From positions 1 through 64,000 of the forward strand of contig NZ_JAMXHT010000006.1 in the NCBI RefSeq assembly GCF_023955655.1: 64,000 bases of DNA, given 5' to 3'. Numbering within the stretch: the first letter of the stretch is position 1; each line of letters begins with the position of its first letter. Of the stretch, positions 34,375 through 43,487 are shown piece by piece. Made by a program: the position numbers and the translations under genes. Under the pieces are notes generated by a model. That model searched no databases. It was not told the DNA's origin and saw nothing but the letters and a program-made list of their open reading frames with translations. The stretch is from Ralstonia soli. GTDB taxonomy: Bacteria > Pseudomonadota > Gammaproteobacteria > Burkholderiales > Burkholderiaceae.

Positions 34375-36450
34375 TTACATCGATGGAATGACACCTTTTA
34401 GGACAGGAATCCAGTCTCCGACGAAAGACCCTGGCCATGGGATAAGAAGAAGCCTGTCAAACACCAGGTAGACAAATAGTGTCGTGCCAATCGACAGCAT
34501 TGCGGTCGTCCTCCAGCTCTCCCTGCCCTCCAGCCGCATGTAAGCCACAATGAACAGCGGTACCGTCGGAATCAAACCTATGAGTGCCATGGACGTCATA
34601 AACAGCAGAATCCAACCGAAGAAGATGGCGGAGCGAAGCAGCACCGTACGCTGGCTGAGATTCTCGAAGTTGCCGCCGACGTCCATATGGATCTTGTCGG
34701 GATTGCCCGTCGTCACGGTCGATCTGAATACCTCGTTCAACAACGCGATCGAGCAGAAGGAAATGGCAGCTATGCCAACGATCATCGGAATAATCTTTGC
34801 TGCAAAATTCCATTCTATTGTTTGGCTCACAAGAAAGGCGAACGCGCAGAGCATCACCACATGGAGCCAGTTGGTGGCCCGCCAGTGGGGCTTGGAGAAG
34901 CCAGACAGCATTCCACGGATACCACCATGTGCACGTACGTCCTGATACAGCGGACCCAGGATCGCGAACGCCGCCAGCAAGAACAACGCCGCCACAACAG
35001 GTCGCGTGATCCAATCCATTCCGTAGCGCTCGATTGAAATAAACATATACCGTTCAACGATCGAACCCAGAATGAATCCGAGTACAAGCGGAGGACGTGG
35101 CCACTTGGCATGCTTCAAAATCGAACCCAACACACCGAACACGAACAGCGAAACGAGATCCCCCCAACTGCGCTGCCCTTCGAATGCGCCAACGAAAACG
35201 AAGCAGAGGACCACTGGCAGAATCAAGGTGTAGCGCAGCGTTGCAAGCTTTGCAAAGTGGCCCGAGAACAGGAAGCAAAGGCCGGACCCCAGAATGTTGG
35301 CTAACGCAACGCTCCAGATCATCGCGTAAGTGAGATCCAGGTGTTTCGTCAGCATTTCCGGACCGGGAACCAATCCGTGCATAAGAAAAGCGCCTTGCAG
35401 CAGCGCCATACCTGCCGAGCCCGGTACACCGAACACGATGGCCGGTACCAGGGCTCCACCTTCGCGCGAATTGGCCGCGCTCTCCGCGGCGATAACACCA
35501 CGGACATCCCCTTTGCCAAATGTCTTGGAGGCATCCTTCTCAGTCTTCAGTGCGTGGCCATAGGAAATCCACTCGATGACTGAAACGCTAATTCCCGGCA
35601 CGGCTCCAACTACGGCACCAATCCAGGAGCACCGCAAAATAAGGAACCAATGACGGAAGCAATCTCGCAGACCATCCAAAAGCCCCGGCTGGAGCACTCG
35701 CCGCCATCCGCGACGCTGAGCCAAATCAGAGCTAGACGTTGGAACCGCGTCACCCACGAGGCAGGTACGGCTGACTGCCAAGTCACAGAGCTCCGGCAGC
35801 GCAAACAGACCCAATGTCAGCGGGACAAGTGGCAGGCCATCCAGAAGATAATCTAGGTCCCATGTCCAACGATCCGTAGCAGTCTGCGTATCAGGTCCAA
35901 TCATCGCCAGCATTACGCCAAAGCAGGCAACCGTGAGACCGCGCAGAGGCGTCCGACCCGAAAGAACTGCGACGAGAGACAGTCCCAGTACTGCCATCGC
36001 CAGTAGCTCTGGCGAACCGACATAGAGGATGGCGGGCTTGATAACGGGGATGGCAACCCCCATCAACAATGCGCCAAACAGCCCTCCCAGCATTGCGGAG
36101 AAATATGCCGCCCCCAAGGCTCTTCCGGCTTCCCCTCGCTTTGTCATTGGGAAGCCGTCTAGCGTGGTTGCCGCCGAAGCAGCCGAACCGGGCGCTCCAA
36201 GCACGATGGCGGAGATTGGATCTCCAATGGTAACCGCTGAAAGTAGTCCCAGCAAAAGAGCGATAGCGGTTGCGGGGTCCATGGCGAACGTGAATGGCAG
36301 CAGAATCGCCACCCCCGCAACTCCTCCAATCCCCGGAATTATCCCCACCGCCAAACCAATCGTCACGCCACCAAACAAGAACAACAACCGATGCGGCTCA
36401 AGCAGCGTAACCAACGCCGCCCCTACCGCTCCAAGCACATTCGCATCCAC
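34375..36450 (-). CDS. Tripartite tricarboxylate transporter permease, TctA fused to TctB
   Basis: A 691-residue inner-membrane protein starting at GTG after AGGAGA. Residues 1 to about 510 form a normal TctA permease (IGLAVGIIPGIGGVAGVAI, FTFAMDPATAIALLLG, GAPGSAASAATTLDGFPM, REGGALVPAIVFGVPGSAGM). The last 170 residues (ATNWLHVVMLCAFAFLVSQT onward, four spans) correspond to the small TctB subunit, which is usually a separate gene. Such long fused forms are known but less common than separate subunits. It sits between an alpha/beta hydrolase gene (22 bases) and the binding protein. Confidence 0.88.
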   Translation of the reverse strand: MDANVLGAVGAALVTLLEPHRLLFLFGGVTIGLAVGIIPGIGGVAGVAILLPFTFAMDPATAIALLLGLLSAVTIGDPISAIVLGAPGSAASAATTLDGFPMTKRGEAGRALGAAYFSAMLGGLFGALLMGVAIPVIKPAILYVGSPELLAMAVLGLSLVAVLSGRTPLRGLTVACFGVMLAMIGPDTQTATDRWTWDLDYLLDGLPLVPLTLGLFALPELCDLAVSRTCLVGDAVPTSSSDLAQRRGWRRVLQPGLLDGLRDCFRHWFLILRCSWIGAVVGAVPGISVSVIEWISYGHALKTEKDASKTFGKGDVRGVIAAESAANSREGGALVPAIVFGVPGSAGMALLQGAFLMHGLVPGPEMLTKHLDLTYAMIWSVALANILGSGLCFLFSGHFAKLATLRYTLILPVVLCFVFVGAFEGQRSWGDLVSLFVFGVLGSILKHAKWPRPPLVLGFILGSIVERYMFISIERYGMDWITRPVVAALFLLAAFAILGPLYQDVRAHGGIRGMLSGFSKPHWRATNWLHVVMLCAFAFLVSQTIEWNFAAKIIPMIVGIAAISFCSIALLNEVFRSTVTTGNPDKIHMDVGGNFENLSQRTVLLRSAIFFGWILLFMTSMALIGLIPTVPLFIVAYMRLEGRESWRTTAMLSIGTTLFVYLVFDRLLLIPWPGSFVGDWIPVLKGVIPSM

Positions 36451-36472
36451 GCCATCTCTCCTGAATGATTGA

Positions 36473-37366
36473 CTAGCCGGGCAAGCTGCTACCGTGGCGC
36501 CGGCGGATCAACGAGGCTTCAACACCAATAAACGAGCGAATCAACCCGTTGAACTCTGCTGCGCGCTCCCGGAATACCAGGTTGCCAGCCCGGTTAACGA
36601 TTCGAAGATGCGCGGATGGCTGCTTCTCTAAGAGAAGCCCATACAAGGAGAACGCATGCTCGATCGGGATAATCTGGTCTTGGAGACCCCAGATAAGTTG
36701 TATAGGCGCAGGGAACCCTTCGTCCCGAAATTTTGCGAAACATACCGACTTCGCTCGAGATATCGACGCCTTCATCGTAACCACCGCCTCAGGCGCCAAG
36801 TCTTTTGTGGCACTCACGGAAGCTACGTCTTCTAGGAAGGCCCCCTCTCCAATATGAGTCTCTGAGAAGGACATCCTTTCCATAAGCCATGCCTGTCCAT
36901 GGCGATCAGCACTAGGAGAGGGACATCCCGCGAGCGCGAGACTGGCGATCCCATCCCCCGTCGGAGCGGCCCGGGAACCGACCAACGTCACGGAGGAAAC
37001 GCGCGCCGGCGATGCATACGCAAGATTCAAGGCAATGATGCCGCCTTCATCGTGCCCAACGAGGTGCACCGGTCCAGGGCATACGACGTCGGCAAACTTA
37101 CTAGCATGCTTTGTCATCTGCTCGATGGTTACTACCGCATCAGGCGCAACCCGCGTATGACCCATACCAAGAAGATCCGGAGCAAGAACGCGAAACTCCT
37201 CACCAAGCGCGTCTAGATTCCGCTCCCAGATGAAGGCGTTTTGCCTCAACAGGCTCGCAGGTGTTCCTCCGTGAAGAAAGATCACCGTTTCACCAGTTTT
37301 ACCTGCACTGACGTAGCGCGTTGAGACTCCGTCCAAATCAACCGTACAAATTTCCAAGACGCTCAC
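36473..37366 (-). CDS. Alpha/beta hydrolase-fold protein with Asp nucleophile position and no catalytic His
   Basis: A 297-residue protein starting at GTG. The oxyanion motif is VIFLHGGTPASL, the elbow is LVGHDEGGIIALNLA with Asp where most hydrolases have Ser, and the acid region is LIWGLQDQIIP. Where the paralogue next door has the catalytic histidine (NEAGHHPFREH), this one reads NRAGNLVFRER, so the His is Asn. The two are clearly paralogous (LAGCPSPSADR against LAGCPYPPYTR). Without His it may be inactive, bind a ligand, or run another reaction. It is the second gene of the leftward Tct operon. Confidence 0.8.
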   Translation of the reverse strand: MSVLEICTVDLDGVSTRYVSAGKTGETVIFLHGGTPASLLRQNAFIWERNLDALGEEFRVLAPDLLGMGHTRVAPDAVVTIEQMTKHASKFADVVCPGPVHLVGHDEGGIIALNLAYASPARVSSVTLVGSRAAPTGDGIASLALAGCPSPSADRHGQAWLMERMSFSETHIGEGAFLEDVASVSATKDLAPEAVVTMKASISRAKSVCFAKFRDEGFPAPIQLIWGLQDQIIPIEHAFSLYGLLLEKQPSAHLRIVNRAGNLVFRERAAEFNGLIRSFIGVEASLIRRRHGSSLPG

Positions 37367-37449
37367 CCATTGAAGTATGCGAAAGACTGCTCGACTACCG
37401 CGGACTGCTCAGAGCAAAGACACAAGGCCCTGATGGCCGTACATTCCCG

Positions 37450-38331
37450 CTAGTGCGCATTTCTTTTTGCAAATCGCATCAACAGGTCGTTGAAGTGTTC
37501 GGGATGCTCACGAAATGGGTGGTGCCCGGCCTCGTTGATGACTGACATGGAGCTCTGACGTTCGTGAGCAGCAATCATCCTGAAGAGCTCCAGCCCGCGG
37601 CTGACAGACGCCGTCCGGTCGTTCGCTCCCCAAATCACTTGGGTGGGCCGGCCTAGTCCACCATCGCCTAGCCATTGCAAGAGTTCCCTTTTCAGCTGCG
37701 CCAGCCGCGGAAGGAAGATGCCCTCCTTGACGCCACCCTGCATGATGCGAACGCCCTCTTTGTATTTAGGTAAGTTCAAGACTTCAAAACCCGCTTCGAC
37801 GTACTCGGGTGTGACTGAGGCCGATGAGAATGCAGACCGCTCCATCACCCACCGCTGGCTCTCTCGCGTGTACGGCGGGTAGGGGCAGCCGGCCAGATTG
37901 ACGTCTGTCATGCCCACACCAGGGGACAGCGTGCTGGTATTGATTAGCGTGCAGGTACCGACCAGATCTGGTCGAAATTTGGCGATCGCCACAACCGGAA
38001 GTGCACCGGCGGACTGACCGACAAGATGAACGTTCTTCAACCCGAGCTTGTCGAGAAAAGCGATCAGGTGTTCAACGACCGCTTGCATCGTGAAGTCATC
38101 GTGAAGCGGATTTGCTGTATGGCCCTGGCCCAGCTTCTCTACAGCGATTACATGGAATGCGGTCGAAAGCGCATCGAAATTCCGATCCCAAGTCTGCACA
38201 ACCGAGGTGGCTGTCGGATTCCCGAAGTGGCCTCCGGTGATCAACAGCATGGGCGGGCCCTCGCCCTTCGCAAAGTAGCGAGTCTGAACCCCGCCTACGT
38301 CGACCCAGCCCGGCTCTACACCCATTGACAT
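37450..38331 (-). CDS. Alpha/beta hydrolase, meta-cleavage-product-hydrolase-like
   Basis: About 293 residues, starting at MSMGVEPGWVDVGG six bases after GGAG. The oxyanion region is MLLITGGHFGNPT, the nucleophile elbow is LVGQSAGALPVVA with Ser, the acid region is VIWGANDRTASVS and the His is in NEAGHHPFREHPEHF. The full triad is present. The layout resembles C-C bond hydrolases such as BphD/MhpC and the NicD deformylase group. It leads the leftward operon with its non-canonical paralogue, the TctAB permease and the Bug protein. It would act after ring cleavage in module C. Confidence 0.83.
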   Translation of the reverse strand: MSMGVEPGWVDVGGVQTRYFAKGEGPPMLLITGGHFGNPTATSVVQTWDRNFDALSTAFHVIAVEKLGQGHTANPLHDDFTMQAVVEHLIAFLDKLGLKNVHLVGQSAGALPVVAIAKFRPDLVGTCTLINTSTLSPGVGMTDVNLAGCPYPPYTRESQRWVMERSAFSSASVTPEYVEAGFEVLNLPKYKEGVRIMQGGVKEGIFLPRLAQLKRELLQWLGDGGLGRPTQVIWGANDRTASVSRGLELFRMIAAHERQSSMSVINEAGHHPFREHPEHFNDLLMRFAKRNAH

Positions 38332-38847
38332 GTCACACTCCAAAAAGGATTCCCCGCACTAGGAAGGCAACTTTCTGCACCAAACCAGGCCATCTATGGG
38401 GTGCCAAGCGAAGAAGCTGCGTTTGTGCTTTTAATCACTCTACTGGAGGCAACGCTCTCGAATAAGGCGGATGGAAACCATAGCCGCTATACAGCAATTG
38501 CATAGGTGCAGGCCAAGGGGCACCCGGGGATGCCGCAAATCACGTCGCAGGAGACGTGATTTGGACCCGCCCGCGCCGCGAGAGGAGCGGCCATTTCAGG
38601 GTTTACTCGGTCCGGCCGCTCATCTCCCAGACAGACAATGTGTGATGTCTCTGGTAGAAACTAGGGCGCTCCGCTTTGCGACATGCCTCGACCTCGTCCA
38701 GCGCCATTACCTCCTGCATGTGTACTTGGGGATACCGAAGACTTGGCACACGCAACTTGGGGGGGCCATCCTGACTGCGGCTGGCGCCCAGGGTAGACAG
38801 AGCGCGCCGCCGTACCGACGAGGCAGAAATCGCTCGCGCAATACGAC
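38332..38847. other. Gap upstream of the hydrolase-Tct operon, no gene seen
   Basis: The first 150 bases should hold the promoter of the leftward operon; no clear sigma-70 boxes or repeats were resolved by eye. From about 38500 the sequence is G/C-rich, with short open frames lacking ribosome sites and recognisable products. It merges into the decayed ParB-like region and is probably the edge of a degraded insertion. Confidence 0.4.
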
Positions 38848-39145
38848 GTGTCGCGCGAACTGTGGTGTGGCCCTTACCAAGGACTAATTAGGCTGCCTGG
38901 GCTACGCAAGTGGACGGGATACTTCGACCATGCGCTCATCAAGCAGTTGTTCGTAACGTTCCACCAGCAGGGAATGCCACGCCACAAGATGCTTGATTAC
39001 TTTGAGCAGTACCCCGAACTGCCTCGCCCTTCCTCAGGCTCGCTCCGAAAAAACGGGCCGCTGCCATACCAAGTTTCTCAAGATGATCCAAGCAGATTTT
39101 CAGGAGGGATGGGCGCCTGAATATAAGCCATGCGAGCCTGGATAG
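38848..39145 (+). pseudogene. Decayed gene fragment upstream of the ParB-like remnant
   Basis: One frame reads YFDHALIKQLFVTFHQQGMP, then HKMLDYFEQYPEL. Near 39050 the coding sense passes to another frame (KFLKMIQADFQEGWAPEY, then a stop at 39143-39145). The 5' part is missing. I do not recognise the family. It sits 26 bases before a ParB-like fragment, so the two may come from one mobile element or phage-like operon. Confidence 0.45.
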
Positions 39146-39171
39146 CCCGGACGCTTCGCCAAGAGCAACGC

Positions 39172-39465
39172 ATGGCCACCCCAACTCGCAAGGGACTACC
39201 CTCCGGCACCCCAAAACCTCGTCCTCTCGACGTCAACTATCGGCCCACCGAAGTCCTGCACCCTGACCCGCGAACCGCACGGTTGCACAGTCCGCGCCAG
39301 CTCCGGCACCTGACCGGGAGCATCCAGTCCTTCGGCTTCAACGTACCGATCCTGATCGACGCCCATAATCGCGTTTTTGGCCGGCCACGCCCCCTGCTAG
39401 CTTCCCAAGAACTAGGGCTACGGCAGGTTCCCAGCATTCGATTGGAGCACCTGTCAGCCGCTTGA
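39172..39465 (+). pseudogene. ParB-like nuclease-domain protein, truncated
   Basis: The frame from MATPTRKGLP encodes a recognisable ParB/Srx N-terminal domain: VNYRPTEVLHPDPRTARLHS, then LRHLTGSIQSFGFNVPILID, then VPSIRLEHLS. The catalytic GHGR-type stretch reads FGRPRPLLASQE and is damaged. The frame stops 98 codons in, where full proteins continue for several hundred residues, often into a DNA methyltransferase. At that point it runs into the ROK pseudogene, marking a deletion junction. Confidence 0.7.
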
Positions 39466-39469
39466 CGCA

Positions 39470-40484
39470 ATTTGCGCGCGGCAAGCTCACGCGCTTGGTC
39501 ATCATGCCGCCGCCGTGTAGCCTAAAGACCCAGTGCGCGAGCGTGAGCCTTGTCGTATGGCTGCTCGGTCAGCCCAGCCAGCAGATTGAGCTGGTACGCG
39601 ACGCGGCCTATACGACTGGCGTGTCGATCAATACCGACTCCATAGCGCTGTGCCTTGCCGACCTGGGCGCCAACATCCTTGAAGAGAGCCTGGTCCCCAA
39701 GCCGCCCACACAGCGCGATGCGTCGCTCACCAAGCTGAACGATGAAGTCGGGCAACTCCTGAAGCGCAACAAAGTCCAGCGTGAACATGTGATCGGGATC
39801 GGCTTCGCCATGACCGGCTTCTTTGTCGGCGGCGGCAAGCAAGTGATCGCGCCAAAGCCACCACGGGATTGGTCGCTGATCGATCTGGCACCGATCTTTG
39901 AAGCCCAGTTCAAGCTGCCGGTCTGGATCGAGAACAAGCGACCACCACAACCATTGGCGAAAGCCTGCTGGACACCGGCCTGTGGGCGCGCAACTTCCTC
40001 TACCTGTTGTTCAACCACGGATTCGGCAGCGGCTCTATCATCGATGGCAGGCCGTACTTCGGCTCGCACGGCAACGCGGTGAGATGACCATCTTCACTGA
40101 CGCGGAGGTCGAGCGACGGCCCACGCTGCAGTTCCCGATCCATGAGTTGCGCGCGAATGGCGTCGACGTCGCTTCGGTGGAAGATTTGCGCTGCCGCTTC
40201 GATCCGGCATCGCCGAGTGTGCAAAGCTGGATCGCTCGGACACTGCCCGCGCTGGACCGTGTCATCAATTTAGTGAGCGGCCTGATCGTTCCAGAAGTCA
40301 TCGCCTTTGGCGGCCAGCGGCCACCCGAACTCGGAAGCATGTTGATCCAGCGCCCTCGATTCTGGGAGAAGTACCGCTACGGCGTTGTCCCTCCAAGGCC
40401 CAAACTCGTGCTAGGGAGGCAAGCGGCAACGCAGCCGTCATCGGCGCTGCCCTCATGCCCTTGAAAGCGCGCTTCTTTGAGTGA
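39470..40484 (+). pseudogene. ROK-family regulator/kinase, frameshifted
   Basis: The sense of a ROK protein can be followed through three frames. It goes from IGIGFAMTGFFVGGGKQV and LPVWIEN to LLDTGLWARNFLYLLFNHGF with GSGSIIDGRPYFGSHGNA (the ROK glycine-rich region), then IFTDAEVERRPTLQFPIHEL and VPEVIAFGGQRPPELG, and finally AAVIGAALMPLKARFFE to the stop at 40482-40484. At least three frame changes occur, near 39935, 40075 and 40420. The N-terminal helix-turn-helix typical of ROK repressors is missing. It is non-functional. Confidence 0.8.
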
Positions 40485-40510
40485 GCAGCGTTGCCGACCG
40501 GGTAAAGAAA

Positions 40511-42325
40511 CTACGAGCGGATTTCTCCCAAGCTACGAATCGCCACGTTCAGGTTGTGGGCCTGTTTTTCAAGCGATTCCGCAGCGGCGGCAGCTTGTTC
40601 GACCAATGCGGCGTTCTGCTGGGTGACCTGGTCCATCTGGTTGACGGCCCGGTTGACCTGTTCGATGCCGCTGCTCTGCTCTTCCGACGCGGCCGAAATC
40701 TCGCCCATGATGTCGGTCACGCGCTTCACCGCGTCAACGATCTCAGCCATCGTCACGCCGGCCTGATCGACCAGCGTCGTGCCGTTGGACACGCGGTCCA
40801 CCGAGTCGCTGATGAGCGACTTGATCTCCTTGGCCGCACCGGCCGAACGCTGCGCGAGGTTGCGCACTTCGCTCGCCACCACGGCAAAGCCTCGGCCCTG
40901 CTCGCCCGCGCGCGCGGCTTCCACCGCGGCGTTCAGCGCCAGGATGTTGGTCTGGAAGGCAATGCTCTCGATCACGCCGATGATGTCGGCGATTTTCTTG
41001 CTGCTCTCGTTGATGCCGCCCATGGTCTGCACGACCTGGCCGACCACGTCGCCGCCGCGCGTGGCCACGTCCGATGCCGTCACGGCCAGTTGGCTGGCCT
41101 GACGCGCATTGTCGGCGTTCTGCTTCACGATGCTCGTCAGTTCTTCCATGCTGGAGGCGGTTTCCTCTAGCGAGCTGGCCTGCTCTTCCGTGCGCTGCGA
41201 AAGGTCTGCATTGCCGGCAGCGATCTCCTGCGCAGCCGAACGCACCGAATCGCTGCCCAGGCGGATCTGCTGCATCACCGCCGTGAGCTTGTCGGCGAAG
41301 GCGTTGAACGAGCGGGCGATCTGCGCGACTTCGTCCTCGCCGTCAGCGGGCAAGCGCTTGGTAAGGTCGCCGCTGCCCGAGCCGATATCGTCCATCGCAT
41401 CGCGGATCATCGACAGGCGGCGAAACGCGCGTGCCGTCATCGCGCCCACGATGAGTGCGGCCACCACGGCCACGCCCACCAGCGCGCCAGCGGAGGTCAT
41501 CACCAGCGAGCGCATGCCGGCGGTGGCATCGGCCTTGTCCAGCGCCACCACGAGGCCCCAGTCGGTGCCCTTCACGCCCTGGCGATACAGCAGCTTGGTG
41601 GCGCCATCGATATCGACCGCTACCGGCTTGTTGGTCTCCGTGCCCTGGGCCAGCGATGTCAGCGTGGCTTCGTTCAGGCCGGCCGACAGATCGGTCGCGG
41701 GCTTGAGCGTGAGCTTGTCGTTCGGGTGCGCGACGATCTTGCCCGCCGCGTTGACGAGAAAGCCGAAGCTGGCGGGCGTTGGGTGGATGGCCTTCACGTT
41801 GGCAATGACCGTATCCATCGAAACCGTACCGACAACGACACCCTTCAAACTGCTATCGCGCAGGATAGGGACCGCGAAAGAAACAACCAGCTTGCCGTTG
41901 AGCGCGCTGATATAAGGTGAAACCACGATAGGTTTCGCGGCAGCCACAACCTCCCTGTACCAAGCACGTGCTGTGGGGTCGTAGTTGGCAGGCACCCCCT
42001 CTGGATTGGAGAACTTGTAGGATTTATCCGGGTAAACAACGAATACGTTGATGAACCCACCTGCGTCGGCGACGGCCTTAAAGATGCCGAGTGGATCAGC
42101 AGAGAGCGCCACGTCCTGAAGAGCGAGCACCATCTGCATCTTGGACGTAATCCAGTCGTCGATTCCCACGATGTGACCGCGTCCAACGGATTGCACTTCT
42201 TGCCGAATTGATTCGTCGTTGTAGGAGCGGGTAACAAAATAGTTGAGGATGCCGGTAAAGGCCAACGCGCCGACTACGATGCCAAGGCAAGTCAGCAGAA
42301 TGCGGGGACGGAGAGAGGTAAGCAC
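40511..42325 (-). CDS. Methyl-accepting chemotaxis protein with a dCache-type sensor domain
   Basis: A 604-residue inner-membrane chemoreceptor starting at GTG. TM1 lies at about residues 9-28. The periplasmic sensor region, residues about 30-275, has Cache-type segments ([57 protein letters not shown]). TM2 lies at about 277-298, followed by a HAMP domain. The signalling domain has the conserved tip [20 protein letters not shown], then [19 protein letters not shown]. The C-terminus has no CheB/CheR pentapeptide. Cache receptors often sense organic acids, amino acids or aromatic acids. Its place between catabolic modules suggests taxis toward a module substrate. Confidence 0.92.
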   Translation of the reverse strand: MLTSLRPRILLTCLGIVVGALAFTGILNYFVTRSYNDESIRQEVQSVGRGHIVGIDDWITSKMQMVLALQDVALSADPLGIFKAVADAGGFINVFVVYPDKSYKFSNPEGVPANYDPTARAWYREVVAAAKPIVVSPYISALNGKLVVSFAVPILRDSSLKGVVVGTVSMDTVIANVKAIHPTPASFGFLVNAAGKIVAHPNDKLTLKPATDLSAGLNEATLTSLAQGTETNKPVAVDIDGATKLLYRQGVKGTDWGLVVALDKADATAGMRSLVMTSAGALVGVAVVAALIVGAMTARAFRRLSMIRDAMDDIGSGSGDLTKRLPADGEDEVAQIARSFNAFADKLTAVMQQIRLGSDSVRSAAQEIAAGNADLSQRTEEQASSLEETASSMEELTSIVKQNADNARQASQLAVTASDVATRGGDVVGQVVQTMGGINESSKKIADIIGVIESIAFQTNILALNAAVEAARAGEQGRGFAVVASEVRNLAQRSAGAAKEIKSLISDSVDRVSNGTTLVDQAGVTMAEIVDAVKRVTDIMGEISAASEEQSSGIEQVNRAVNQMDQVTQQNAALVEQAAAAAESLEKQAHNLNVAIRSLGEIRS

Positions 42326-42445
42326 AGCCGGTGTTTCCTGAAGATGCTATATCCGCGGTCGTGCCGTAGTGCGCAGGCTCGATACGCACTCAGCGTGGTC
42401 TAGGAGGCGATGCCGAGACGTACTGCGGTGATCAGTCGAAATCCG

Positions 42446-43408
42446 CTACGAAGGCGAGAAACCATAAAGGTGGGAAGGGTTGACCACAAGAATCCGATGG
42501 CGAATCCTTTCGTCCGGAGCCCATGTCTGCAGCAAGTCGAACAACGCAGCGTCGTCCGGCTTGCGTGCCTTCTCGGTAGGATGGGGCCAGTCACTTCCCC
42601 AAACCATGCGCTCTGGAGCAGCCTCGATAAATGATCGCGCAAGAGAAACAGTGTCCTCGTAGCCGTCATCGCGTGATCCAGCGGTATTCAGATAAGCACC
42701 CGACACCTTGACCCATGTCCTGCCCTTATCTAACAGCCGCATCAAGACTTGGTGCGCCGCACTGCCGAGCACTGGGTGGGGTAAGCGAGCCATGTGGTCG
42801 AAAACGGTGGAGCACGGCAGGCTGTGTAGCAATGCTGCATTCTCGACGATGAGATCCGCACGCATCTGAAGTTGAATATGCCAGCCGAGCGCATGCACTC
42901 GCTGCGCCAGCGGCGCGATCATGTCGACTCGAGTTGACGCATGTTCCGGCTGAAACAATGAGAAACGGATTCCGCGAATTCCGCCCTCGTGCATGCGTTG
43001 CAGCTCTCGATCTGTCACTTCCGGGGTCACGACTGCAATACCACGCGCATTTTCTATCCCCAACTGAGCGATAGCGTCGAGTGTGACCCGGTTGTCAGTC
43101 TTGTAGTTGGCCGGCTGCACCACCACAGTCCGCGTGGTACCGAGGCGCTGCTGCACACGTCGGTAGTCGTCGACGGTCGCATTTAATGGCAGCGAGGCAT
43201 CCTCATTCAAAATGGGAAAGCGGCGGCTGTAGATATGGATGTGTGAATCGCAAGCCAACGCCGGCGCGATGAGCGAGGGGCGATCAATGCCAGAGGAGTT
43301 TGGAAACGCGTCTGGCAAGCCCGCCTTGGCGCCTCTAGCCACTGCCAAACTGCCAACGCCAAGAGCCGAGATGCCCCGGAGGATGGTGCGACGTATCTGA
43401 TCCGCCAT
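42446..43408 (-). CDS. Tat-exported LigI-like amidohydrolase (COG3618)
   Basis: About 320 residues. The start MADQIRRTILRG gives a twin-arginine signal (RRTILR followed by ISALGVGSLAVA), so the enzyme is likely exported folded. The TIM-barrel part begins ACDSHIHIYSRRF with the HxH metal motif. It continues with VVVQPANYKTDN, GGIRGIRFSLF, STVFDHMARLPHP and WGSDWPHPTEK, the last with the catalytic Asp. Relatives hydrolyse lactones such as 2-pyrone-4,6-dicarboxylate, fuconolactone or sulfomuconolactone. A second cytosolic family member lies at 48547-49368 and a dead one at 24281-24475. Export is unusual for this family. Confidence 0.83.
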   Translation of the reverse strand: MADQIRRTILRGISALGVGSLAVARGAKAGLPDAFPNSSGIDRPSLIAPALACDSHIHIYSRRFPILNEDASLPLNATVDDYRRVQQRLGTTRTVVVQPANYKTDNRVTLDAIAQLGIENARGIAVVTPEVTDRELQRMHEGGIRGIRFSLFQPEHASTRVDMIAPLAQRVHALGWHIQLQMRADLIVENAALLHSLPCSTVFDHMARLPHPVLGSAAHQVLMRLLDKGRTWVKVSGAYLNTAGSRDDGYEDTVSLARSFIEAAPERMVWGSDWPHPTEKARKPDDAALFDLLQTWAPDERIRHRILVVNPSHLYGFSPS

Positions 43409-43487
43409 GTTGCCCCCATGTAATGGCGTTGCCGGGAACCGTGGAGGCAAATCACACGACCTTCCTCCACATGCCAGGCAATCCCGA

